Shown: positions 1 to 5,412 of the stretch, one piece after another
Layout: the number at the start of each line of letters is the position of its first letter
Position numbering within the stretch: position 1 is the first letter of the stretch
Source of the DNA: an uncultured Propioniciclava sp.
GTDB taxonomy: Bacteria; Actinomycetota; Actinomycetes; Propionibacteriales; Propionibacteriaceae
Length of the DNA stretch: 5,412 nt
Direction of reading: 5' to 3'
NCBI GenBank assembly: GCA_937872005.1
Contig: CALMPQ010000184.1
Span: forward strand, 1 to 5,412
The notes under the pieces: model-generated
Seen by the model: only the letters and a program-made list of their open reading frames with translations
What the model was told of the DNA's origin: nothing
The model's database searches: none
Position numbers and translations under genes: made by a program

Positions 1-31
1 CATCCGATCCGCGCACCGCGTTGTCGTGTCG

Positions 32-1177
32 CTAGGCGTGCTGGGCGTCGGCGAGGCGATCGAGCGCCCGGGCCAGGCGCTCCACGGTCCCGTCCACGTC
101 GCCGAGCTTGTCCAGGCCGAACAGCCCGATGCGGAACGTCGAGAAGCCGGCCGGCTCGTCACACTGCAACGGGACGCCGCCCGCCGCCTGCACGCCCACC
201 CGGGCGAACGCCGCCCCGGACTTCTGCTCCGGGTCGCTGGTGTGCACCACGACGACACCCGGGGCCTCGAAGCCGGGCGCAGCGACCGACGGGTACCCCC
301 GCTCGACCAGCAGCGCCCGCACCCGGGCACCCAGGTCCTCCTGCGCCGCCCGCGCCCGGGCGAAGCCCATCGCCCGCGTGGCCAGCAGGGACTCGGCCGT
401 GGTCGCCATCGCGTCGGTGGGCATCGTCGTGTGGTAGGCGTGGCGTCCGTCGCGGTAGCCGTCGGTGATGTCCAGCCACCGGGCCAGGTCGAGCGAGAAG
501 CTCGACCCGACGCGCTCCTGCACCACCGCGGCCGCGGCGTCGGTCAGCATGACGAAGCCGACACCCGGCGACCCGCTCCACCCCTTCTGGGGTGCGGAGA
601 CCAGCACGTCGACGCCGAGGGCCCGCATGTCGACCCAGGCGGCGCCCGAGGCGATGCAGTCGAGCACGAAGAGGCCGCCGACGGCGTGGGTCGCCGCAGC
701 CAACCGGGCCAGGTAGTCGTCGGGCAGGATCATCCCGGCCGCGGTCTCCACGTGCGGGGCGAACACCACCTCGGGGCGCTGCTCGGCGATCGTGGCCTCG
801 ACCTCGTCGATGGGGGCCGGGGCCCAGGCGGACTGCACGTCATCGGCGTCCAGTGGCCGAGCCTTGCAGACCGTGACGTCGTCGCTGACCCCGCGCTCGA
901 GGATCGCGCTCCACCGGAACGAGAACAGCCCGTTGCGCACGACGAGGCAGCGGCGTCCGGTGGCGAGCTGGCGGGCGATCGACTCCATGGCGTAGCTGCC
1001 CCCACCGGGGACCAGGGCCACGCGGTCGGCGGCGTAGGCCTCGGTCAGGACGTCGACGATCACCTGCACCACCCCGACGAAGCGGCGGGACATGTGGTTG
1101 AGCGCGCGGTCGGTGTACACCACCGAGTACTCGAGCAGGCCATCGGGGTCGACGTCGGGGCGCGGCAGTGCGGTCAT
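32..1177 (-). CDS. Class V PLP-dependent aminotransferase (alanine/serine-glyoxylate aminotransferase-like)
   Basis: This is a 381-aa cytosolic enzyme of aminotransferase class V (fold type I), expected to move an amino group between an amino acid and a 2-oxo acid by PLP chemistry. Visible landmarks in family order are: GGGSYAME (58-65), the phosphate-binding loop region; HVETAAG (142-148), matching the usual HxETxxG; LDCIAS, with Asp173 placed to bind the PLP pyridine nitrogen; SAPQKG, with Lys198 as the Schiff-base lysine; YHTTMPT (248-254); and FRIGLFG (348-354) near the C-terminus. Length is normal for the family. The usual N-terminal PGP motif is replaced by an EYSVVYTDRALNHMS segment, so this is a divergent subgroup and the substrate cannot be named. 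The ATG at 1177 is chosen over an in-frame ATG at 1216 because AGGA (1186-1189) lies 8 nt upstream and family similarity starts after it. It is second gene of a likely operon, 42 bp after the racemase gene. Fold assignment is very secure; substrate is unknown. Confidence 0.93.
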   Translation of the reverse strand: MTALPRPDVDPDGLLEYSVVYTDRALNHMSRRFVGVVQVIVDVLTEAYAADRVALVPGGGSYAMESIARQLATGRRCLVVRNGLFSFRWSAILERGVSDDVTVCKARPLDADDVQSAWAPAPIDEVEATIAEQRPEVVFAPHVETAAGMILPDDYLARLAAATHAVGGLFVLDCIASGAAWVDMRALGVDVLVSAPQKGWSGSPGVGFVMLTDAAAAVVQERVGSSFSLDLARWLDITDGYRDGRHAYHTTMPTDAMATTAESLLATRAMGFARARAAQEDLGARVRALLVERGYPSVAAPGFEAPGVVVVHTSDPEQKSGAAFARVGVQAAGGVPLQCDEPAGFSTFRIGLFGLDKLGDVDGTVERLARALDRLADAQHA

Positions 1178-1185
1178 GGGGACGA

Positions 1186-1202
1186 TCCTGCCCCATCGGG
1201 GC
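1186..1202 (-). promoter_or_regulatory. Ribosome binding site of the aminotransferase gene, next to a small hairpin
   Basis: On the minus strand AGGA (1189-1186) sits 8 nt before the ATG at 1177 and decides that start. Directly upstream, GCCCC (1202-1198), loop GAT, and GGGGC (1194-1190) can form a 5-bp hairpin that abuts the binding site. The hairpin is short and has no U-run. It could slightly modulate translation of the second gene, but this is inference. Confidence 0.5.
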
Positions 1203-1219
1203 GGACGGGACCGCATCGC

Positions 1220-2317
1220 TCAGGCCGTCACACCCCCGGCGTGGTCGGTGGTCACGTCGCCGGGCGCGATGGGGCCGGCCGGCGTCCGGGACAGGCGGGG
1301 CGCGGGGGCGGGCTGCCAGAGCCCGTCGACGTGCACCATCGTCTGGCGGGCGTCGTTGTGCGGGTCGTGGCGCACCTCGCTCATGCGCAGGACGGGCTCC
1401 AGGCAGGCGTCGGTGCCGGCGGCGGCGTCCCGCCACTCGTCGCGGGTGCGCCCCTTGATCGCGGTGGCGATGGCGGTGCGCAACTCGGGCCAGCGGGCGC
1501 GGTCGTGCTGGTCGGGCAGTGCGGCCGCATCGAGCCCCAGCACCTCGAGGAGCACCGCGAAGAACTTGGGCTCGAGCGCACCCACCGCGAGCCACTCACC
1601 GTCGGCCGTCTCGTAGCAGTCGTAGAAGGGCGCCCCGGAGTCGACGAGGTTGACCCCGCGGCGTGTTTCGTCCCAGGCACCCATCTGGGCGAAGCCGTGG
1701 AACGCCGTGGCCAGCAGGGTGGCACCGTCGAGGATGGCGGCATCGACGACCTGGCCGCGGCCCGAGGTCTGGCGCTCGTACAGGGCGGCCAGGATGCCGA
1801 AGCACAGCATCATCGAGCCGCCGCCCAGGTCGCCGATGAACGCGAGCGGGACGGTCGGCGGCTGGTCGGCGCGGCCGAGCATGCTCAACGTGCCGGACGC
1901 CGCCATGTAGTTCAGGTCGTGGCCGGCTTGTTTCGCCTTGGGGCCGAACTGCCCCCAGCCGGTGACGCGTCCGTAGATGAGCCGGGGGTTGCGTTCGAGG
2001 CAGGTGTCGGGCCCGACGCCCAGGCGCTCGGCCACCCCCGGCCGGTTGCCCTCGATGAGCACGTCGGCGGTCTCGACGAGCTCGAGGAGTTTGTCGCGAT
2101 CCGTGGGAGTCTTGAGGTCGAGCTCGATGGTGTGCCGGTTGCGGTGGATGATGTCGGTGCGCCGGTTGCCGATCGGCCCCACCGCCGGGACGCCGCCCGG
2201 CCTCTCCACGTGGATCACCGTCGCGCCGTGGTCGGCGAACATCATGGCCGCGAACGGCCCGGGGCCGATCGTGCCGAGTTCGATCACCGTCAGTCCTGCC
2301 AGCGCGCCTGTGGTCAT
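1220..2317 (-). CDS. mcr: Alpha-methylacyl-CoA racemase (CaiB/BaiF, CoA-transferase family III fold)
   Basis: The 365-aa protein interconverts (2R)- and (2S)-2-methylacyl-CoA esters in the cytosol, which lets branched-chain or sterol-derived acyl-CoAs enter beta-oxidation. It matches the family end to end: LAGLTVIELGTIGPGPFAAM (7-25 region), the ADVLIEGNRPGVAERLG block (84-100), GHDLNY with His133, GDLGGGSM with Asp163, and GALEP with Glu249. From memory of Mycobacterium tuberculosis MCR, these correspond to the catalytic residues His126, Asp156 and Glu241. The C-terminus has the typical DACLEPVL and WQPAPAPRLSRT segments. The presence of all three residues, rather than the single nucleophilic Asp of true family III CoA-transferases, supports racemase over transferase. 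The ATG at 2317 gives the standard N-terminus; only a weak GA-rich sequence precedes it (about 2321-2330). It is first gene of the leftward pair and divergent from rarD, with the palindromic repeat starting 20 bp upstream of its start codon. Confidence 0.95.
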   Translation of the reverse strand: MTTGALAGLTVIELGTIGPGPFAAMMFADHGATVIHVERPGGVPAVGPIGNRRTDIIHRNRHTIELDLKTPTDRDKLLELVETADVLIEGNRPGVAERLGVGPDTCLERNPRLIYGRVTGWGQFGPKAKQAGHDLNYMAASGTLSMLGRADQPPTVPLAFIGDLGGGSMMLCFGILAALYERQTSGRGQVVDAAILDGATLLATAFHGFAQMGAWDETRRGVNLVDSGAPFYDCYETADGEWLAVGALEPKFFAVLLEVLGLDAAALPDQHDRARWPELRTAIATAIKGRTRDEWRDAAAGTDACLEPVLRMSEVRHDPHNDARQTMVHVDGLWQPAPAPRLSRTPAGPIAPGDVTTDHAGGVTA

Positions 2318-2337
2318 GGGTCCATCTCAGCAGATTG

Positions 2338-2445
2338 CGCCGAGAGCCTGCTTTCCGAGCGTCCAGAGCCCGCGTTCCCAGCGCCGACAGCCTGTGCTTC
2401 CTGCGCTTCGCAGGCTGTCGGCGTCCGGAAGGCAGGCTCTCGGCG
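2338..2445. repeat. Nested palindromic repeat element built of ~22-nt units
   Basis: The outer arms 2338-2351 and 2432-2445 are perfect 14-bp inverted repeats (CGCCGAGAGCCTGC on the plus strand). The pairing continues inward to about 2363/2420 with G-T wobbles and a single A-C mismatch. The inner arms 2382-2394 and 2411-2423 are perfect 13-bp inverted repeats (CGCCGACAGCCTG), with a 16-nt centre that contains a further 5-bp hairpin option (2401-2405 with 2409-2413). The arms are related: units of about 22 nt begin at 2342, 2364 and 2386 on the plus strand (the first two identical at 17 of 22 positions), and at 2441 and 2419 on the minus strand. It lies between divergent start codons, so a transcription terminator is unlikely. 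It most resembles a REP/BIME-like dispersed palindrome or a short MITE; no transposase is present. Copy number in the genome cannot be seen here. Confidence 0.8.
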
Positions 2446-2466
2446 AGGGGGCACCACGCGGGGCCC

Positions 2467-2480
2467 TACAGTCGGCGAGG
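2467..2480 (+). promoter_or_regulatory. Putative -10 box and leaderless start for rarD
   Basis: TACAGT (2467-2472) fits the actinobacterial TANNNT -10 consensus and ends 7 nt before the GTG at 2480. That is the spacing at which the transcription start would coincide with the start codon. No Shine-Dalgarno sequence is seen in 2465-2475, which fits a leaderless mRNA. No clear -35 box is visible around 2444-2449. This is inferred from pattern only. Confidence 0.45.
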
Positions 2481-3400
2481 TGACCGACTCCAGACCGACC
2501 GCGCCCACGGCGTCCGGTGCGCACCCGGAGCGGTCGCGGGGGATGGTCGCCGGGGTGGCGGCCTACGTGATCTGGGGCTTCTTCCCGCTCCTGTTCCCGC
2601 TGCTGAAGCCGGCGGACGCGCTCGAGATCCTCGCCCACCGGATCGTCTGGTCGCTGGTGGCGGTCGGGCTCACGATGCTGGTGATCCGCCACCCTTGGGG
2701 CTGGCTGCGCGACGTCATGACGCGCGAGCGCGCCCCGCGCGTGGTGGCCGCCGCGTTGCTCATCGGCGTGAACTGGTTCGTCTTCATCTGGGCGGTGAAC
2801 TCCGACCATGTCGTCGAGGCGTCGCTGGGCTACTTCATCAACCCGCTTCTGAACATCTTCCTCGGAGTGCTGCTGTTCGGTGAACGCATGTCCCGCGAGG
2901 GCCTGACCGGCACGCTGCTGGCCGCCGCCGGGGTCGCGGTCATCGCCTGGGAGAACTGGGCCGGGCTGTGGGTCTCCTTGGTGCTGGCCCTGACCTTCGG
3001 GCTCTACGGCGCCGTCAAGAAGCGCGCCTCGGCACCGCCGTTGGGCGGGTTGTTCCTCGAGTCCGGCATCCTCACCCCACTGGCGGTGGCGTACTGGGCC
3101 TGGCTGGCGGCGTCCGGCGTGAGCCACTTCGGCACCGAGGCCCGCCTGTCGTGGCTCCTCGTGTTGGCGGGAATCCTGACCGCCATGCCGCTGTGGCTCT
3201 TCGCCATCGCCGCGCCGCGCCTGCCCCTCGGCGTGGTCGGGATCCTGCAGTACCTCGGGCCGACCATCCAGTTCGCCCTGGGCATCACCGTGTTCGGCCA
3301 GCACGTGTCGGCGTCCTACTGGGCCGGTCTGGTGCTCGTCTGGCTCGGGTCGGCGGTCTACCTGCGCTCGGTCTTCGCGCGTTCCCGGGGCGCCCGATAG
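2480..3400 (+). CDS. rarD: EamA-family transporter RarD
   Basis: This 306-aa integral membrane protein belongs to the drug/metabolite transporter superfamily, RarD branch (about 296-300 aa in relatives, 10 predicted TM helices). The E. coli member was named for chloramphenicol sensitivity; its physiological substrate is not established. Family hallmarks are: YVIWGFFPLLFPLL (29-42); EILAHRIVWS (49-58); the signature NWFVFIWAVNSDHVVEASLGYFINPLLN (98-125 region); LLFGERMSREG (131-141); FGLYGAVKKR (173-182); and the paired half RLPLGVVGILQYLGPTIQFALG (247-268). The first 20 residues are hydrophilic. GTG at 2480 is chosen because it leaves a short N-terminal tail and follows a TANNNT box at leaderless spacing. 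ATG at 2543 (residue 22) would remove only that tail and is the alternative. The frame stays open upstream to position 26, but that part is antisense to the mcr and aminotransferase genes and is not coding. The YihY gene follows 43 bp downstream and may be cotranscribed. Confidence 0.93.
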   Translation: MTDSRPTAPTASGAHPERSRGMVAGVAAYVIWGFFPLLFPLLKPADALEILAHRIVWSLVAVGLTMLVIRHPWGWLRDVMTRERAPRVVAAALLIGVNWFVFIWAVNSDHVVEASLGYFINPLLNIFLGVLLFGERMSREGLTGTLLAAAGVAVIAWENWAGLWVSLVLALTFGLYGAVKKRASAPPLGGLFLESGILTPLAVAYWAWLAASGVSHFGTEARLSWLLVLAGILTAMPLWLFAIAAPRLPLGVVGILQYLGPTIQFALGITVFGQHVSASYWAGLVLVWLGSAVYLRSVFARSRGAR

Positions 3401-3430
3401 GGCACGGGTGCGACACTGGCCCCACGACCC

Positions 3431-3440
3431 GGGGAGGTGA
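3431..3440 (+). promoter_or_regulatory. Strong ribosome binding site of the YihY/BrkB-family gene
   Basis: GGGGAGGTGA is nearly a perfect anti-16S complement. It ends 3 nt before the ATG at 3444, with the GGAGG core 6 nt before it. It fixes the start codon and predicts efficient translation, whether from an rarD read-through mRNA or from a promoter in the 43-bp gap. Confidence 0.85.
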
Positions 3441-3443
3441 GGC

Positions 3444-4562
3444 ATGGACGCCGAGGAGGAAGCCACCGTCCACAAGGCCCTCACCGCGCCCGCGCCCGAC
3501 GACCCCGCCAAACCCGCTTGGCCGTGGCAGTTGACCGGCCACTCGTGGCGCTACGTCCTGCGCCGCACATGGTCGGAGTTCTGGTACCGCAACGTCCTCG
3601 ACAACGCCGGCAACCTCGCCTACATGTCGGTGCAGTCGCTGTTCCCGGGGCTGCTCGCCATCTTCGCCGCGTTGACCCTGTTCGGTCAGGGCACCGCCGC
3701 GGTCGAGTGGATCATCGACTTCCTCCGCGCCGTGGGGCCCGCGACGATCGTCGACCTCGTCGCCGACCCGTTGCGGCTGCTCGCCGAGGCCGCAGGGGCC
3801 GACTGGGTGCTGGGCGTGGCGCTGCTCGGCGCCCTCTGGGCGGCGTCCGGCTACGTGGCGGCGTTCGGCCGGTCGGTCAACCGCATCCACGGGGTCGTCG
3901 AGGGGCGACCCATCTGGCAGATCATCCCGTGGAACCTCCTCGTCACCGTGCTGATGCTCGTGTTCGGGGCCCTGCTGCTGCTGACCGTCCTGCTGTCGGC
4001 CGGCATCTGGGACCTCGTCCTGGACTACCTCGGCCTCGACCTCCAACCCCTCCAGGGGGTGCGGCAGAACCGCTGGGGCGTCCTCGCGGTCGCCTCCCTC
4101 ATCGCCGTCCTCGCGCTCTACCGCGCCACGCCCAACGTGCGCCAGGCGAGGCTGCGCTGGTCGATCCCGGGCGCCCTGGTCGCGATGGGCGTGACCGTGC
4201 TGGCGATCCTCGGGTTCTCCACCTGGGTGGCGGTGTTCGGACGCCTCCCCGCCAGTTACGGCGTGGTCGGGTCCTTCATCATCCTGTTGCTCGGCCTGTG
4301 GATCATGAACATCGCCCTGCTCATCGGCGTCACCCTCAACGCCGAGATCGAGCGCGCCCGTCTGCTGCAGGCGGGCTTCCCAGCCGAGCGGGAACTCCTG
4401 GTCCGCCCCCGCAACACGCGCATGATCGACGCCCGCGCCGCTGAGGAGGACTGGCTCGCCGAGCGCGGTTCCCTCCTGCGTCAGCCGCGCGCCGACCCGT
4501 CCTCGGGCCAGGACCAACCGTCGAGGCGGCCGAGGAAGTCGTCCGACGGGTCGCCGTCGTAG
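3444..4562 (+). CDS. YihY/virulence factor BrkB family inner-membrane protein
   Basis: This 372-aa polytopic membrane protein carries the YihY/BrkB domain (formerly mis-called RNase BN). Its molecular function is not established. Visible order: a hydrophilic N-terminus (1-45); NLAYMSVQSLFPGLLAIFAAL (57-77, first TM and family motif); WVLGVALLGALWAASGYVAAFGRSVNRIHG (121-150) followed by EGRPIW; a TM segment at 161-185; LAVASLIAVLALYRATPN (214-231); RWSIPGALVAMGVTVLAILGFSTW (238-261); and the characteristic ASYGVVGSFIILLLGLWIMNIALLIGVTLNAEIERAR (270-306). Six TM helices are expected. The last 65 residues are a hydrophilic cytoplasmic-type tail, rich in Arg/Asp/Ser at the very end. The final 27 codons are antisense to the 3' end of the small gene on the other strand (82-bp overlap) and are probably poorly conserved. 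The start is fixed by GGGGAGGTGA just upstream. Confidence 0.93.
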   Translation: MDAEEEATVHKALTAPAPDDPAKPAWPWQLTGHSWRYVLRRTWSEFWYRNVLDNAGNLAYMSVQSLFPGLLAIFAALTLFGQGTAAVEWIIDFLRAVGPATIVDLVADPLRLLAEAAGADWVLGVALLGALWAASGYVAAFGRSVNRIHGVVEGRPIWQIIPWNLLVTVLMLVFGALLLLTVLLSAGIWDLVLDYLGLDLQPLQGVRQNRWGVLAVASLIAVLALYRATPNVRQARLRWSIPGALVAMGVTVLAILGFSTWVAVFGRLPASYGVVGSFIILLLGLWIMNIALLIGVTLNAEIERARLLQAGFPAERELLVRPRNTRMIDARAAEEDWLAERGSLLRQPRADPSSGQDQPSRRPRKSSDGSPS

Positions 4563-4849
4563 CCCACCCGGAAGGGCTCCAACTGCGCGGCCTGCAAGAC
4601 CTCCAGCGCGTTGAACATGCCGGACGCGAACTCCTCGGCCAACACCACGGCGAGGGCGTCGCGCTGGTCGGCGTCCAGACCTGCGACGAGGCGGTTCAGG
4701 GCGGTCTGGCGCAGGTCGTCGGGGGCGGCGTTGTCGTTCCACACGCCGACGCGGATCCGTTCGGCGGAGACCTGCCCGGCCCCGGAACAACTCACCACCA
4801 TGTCGTCGATCACCTGGCGGTACATCCAGCGGGAGTCGTGCTCGCTCAT
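4481..4849 (-). CDS. Small acidic uncharacterised protein
   Basis: This 122-aa protein has no signal peptide or membrane segment. I do not recognise it with certainty; it may belong to a small domain-of-unknown-function family. It is acidic and looks largely helical: an N-terminal RWMYRQVIDDMVVSCSG helix (7-23), then an ALNRLVAGLDADQRDALAVVLAEEFASGMFNALEVL stretch (50-85) compatible with two helices, and a Trp/Asp-rich end containing LGRLDGWSWPED (106-117). The ATG at 4849 is the only in-frame candidate giving the whole N-terminal helix; GGAG lies too close (2 nt) to be a good binding site and AGGG is about 16 nt away, so initiation may rely on coupling. It begins 35 bp after the stop of the upstream ferritin-like gene and is probably cotranscribed with it. 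Its 3' end overlaps the YihY-family gene tail to tail by 82 bp. The coding call rests on codon use, operon spacing and the well-formed protein. Confidence 0.78.
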   Translation of the reverse strand: MSEHDSRWMYRQVIDDMVVSCSGAGQVSAERIRVGVWNDNAAPDDLRQTALNRLVAGLDADQRDALAVVLAEEFASGMFNALEVLQAAQLEPFRVGYDGDPSDDFLGRLDGWSWPEDGSARG

Positions 4850-4884
4850 GGCTCCATCATGCCCTGTCGCCCGGCCCGGGGGCG

Positions 4885-5412
4885 TCAGAGATTGGGTTCG
4901 AACGCTCCGCGCTCGCGGTAGAGGTCGACCGCCTCGCGGAGGGCCCGCAGCACATAGGGCGGGAAGTCCAGGCCCTGGTGCTGGGCCCACAGCAGGCTGG
5001 CCTCGAGGCGTCCGATCTCCTTGGCGAACACCTCGAGCTCTTGGCCGAAGCCGAGCTCGGTGATGACCTCGCCCATCTGGGCCTGGTACCGCGGGTCGTG
5101 GTGGGTGCCGACCAGCTCGTAGGAGAACGAGCGCAACCGCTGGGCCAGCCACATCTGCCACGGCTTGAGGGTGCCGTCGGTGGTCACCTTCTCGGCGCTC
5201 ATCCGGTAGAAGGCGAAGTGACCGGGCTCCTGGCGCTTGATCGGGTTGATGATCGTCTCGCGGACGGCCTTCTCGCCCATCGCGTCCAGCTCGGAGGCGA
5301 ACGCGTTGTAGGCCAGCACGGCCTGCCGCTCGGTCGAGGCGCCGGTGAAGTAGTAGATGGTGCGCGCCACGTCCTGGATCGGCTCGAACTTCGCCATCGC
5401 GCCGAGCGCCTT
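4885..5412 (-). CDS. Ferritin-like / acyl-ACP-desaturase-like diiron protein, C-terminal part (5' end outside window)
   Basis: The frame is open to the right edge of the window, with codons KALGA preceding an internal ATG at 5397. That ATG lacks a convincing ribosome binding site, so the gene is called partial. From the Met at 5397, a helix with Glu23 (YYFTGASTERQAVLAYN) is followed about 34 residues later by Glu57-x-x-His60 in KRQEPGHFAFY. This spacing and the GHFAFYR ending resemble the second Glu/ExxH helix pair of the ferritin-like superfamily, especially type 2 acyl-ACP desaturases, where a first Glu/ExxH pair precedes it. That first pair would lie outside the window. The remaining 110 residues are soluble and mostly helical, with GTHHDPRYQAQMGEV (97-111) and LDFPPYVLRALREAVDLYRERG (143-164). 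If ATG 5397 is instead the real start, the 170-aa protein would have only half a diiron site. The small acidic protein gene follows 35 bp downstream. Coding is very likely; function is inferred. Confidence 0.75.
   Translation of the reverse strand, partial: KALGAMAKFEPIQDVARTIYYFTGASTERQAVLAYNAFASELDAMGEKAVRETIINPIKRQEPGHFAFYRMSAEKVTTDGTLKPWQMWLAQRLRSFSYELVGTHHDPRYQAQMGEVITELGFGQELEVFAKEIGRLEASLLWAQHQGLDFPPYVLRALREAVDLYRERGAFEPNL

Noticed and set aside
1..31. Terminator downstream of the aminotransferase gene
   Set aside because: No hairpin with a T-run is visible in these 31 bases; any terminator would lie outside the window.
2338..2445. Bidirectional terminator or CRISPR-like array
   Set aside because: The flanking genes diverge, so no transcript needs ending here, and there is no T-run after the stems. 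The repeat units abut each other without unique spacers, so it is not a CRISPR array.
26..2479. Very long plus-strand open frame continuous with rarD
   Set aside because: It is antisense to the recognisable aminotransferase and racemase genes, its translation is low-complexity (rich in Gly, Arg, His, Val, Asp) without family motifs, and such shadows are expected at high GC. Only the part from 2480 is the RarD protein.
3392..3403. GCCC-GATA-GGGC hairpin at the rarD stop codon
   Set aside because: A 4-bp stem without a T-run is expected by chance at this base composition.
2327..3511. Minus-strand open frame of 394 codons antisense to rarD
   Set aside because: Its translation is Arg/Gly/Glu/Gln-rich low-complexity sequence, and the region is fully explained by rarD and the palindromic repeat.
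3285..4790. Minus-strand open frame of 501 codons antisense to the YihY-family gene
   Set aside because: The YihY frame on the other strand has clear membrane helices and family motifs; this frame is a GC-driven shadow.
4868..4884. CGCCC/GGGCG hairpin between the two right-hand minus-strand genes
   Set aside because: It has a stem of only 5 bp in very GC-rich sequence with no T-run; too weak to call a terminator, and the genes are only 35 bp apart.

Overview
This window comes from a high-GC genome, very probably an actinobacterium. Third codon positions are almost always G or C, long spurious open frames run antisense to the real genes, and the protein set fits: a mycobacterial-type alpha-methylacyl-CoA racemase, a RarD permease, and a YihY/BrkB membrane protein with a hydrophilic tail. 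I cannot fix the genus. There are no rRNA or tRNA genes, CRISPR arrays, transposases or phage genes.

Left block (1-2317, minus strand): an alpha-methylacyl-CoA racemase (mcr/AMACR, CoA-transferase family III fold) is followed after 42 bp by a class V PLP-dependent aminotransferase. They form a probable two-gene operon transcribed leftwards.

Middle (2318-2479): a 162-bp intergenic region separates mcr from the divergent rarD gene. Most of it (2338-2445) is a nested palindromic element with a 13-bp perfect inner stem and a 14-bp perfect outer stem. Its sequence also reads as units of about 22 nt, in tandem on each strand. This is the most unusual feature of the window. Just beyond it, a TACAGT box lies 7 nt before the likely GTG start of rarD, which suggests a leaderless promoter.

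Right block: on the plus strand, rarD (10-TM transporter of the drug/metabolite superfamily, EamA fold) is followed after 43 bp by a YihY/BrkB-family membrane protein with a very strong ribosome binding site. On the minus strand, entering from the right edge, a 5'-truncated gene with a ferritin-like or acyl-ACP-desaturase-like Glu...ExxH signature is followed after 35 bp by a small uncharacterised acidic protein. The 3' end of that small gene overlaps the 3' end of the YihY gene, tail to tail, by 82 bp.

Apart from the palindromic element, this is ordinary chromosomal housekeeping or accessory-metabolic DNA. I see no convincing new multi-gene system. The best leads are the 22-nt-unit palindrome, the partial diiron-like protein with its small partner, and the racemase/aminotransferase pair.
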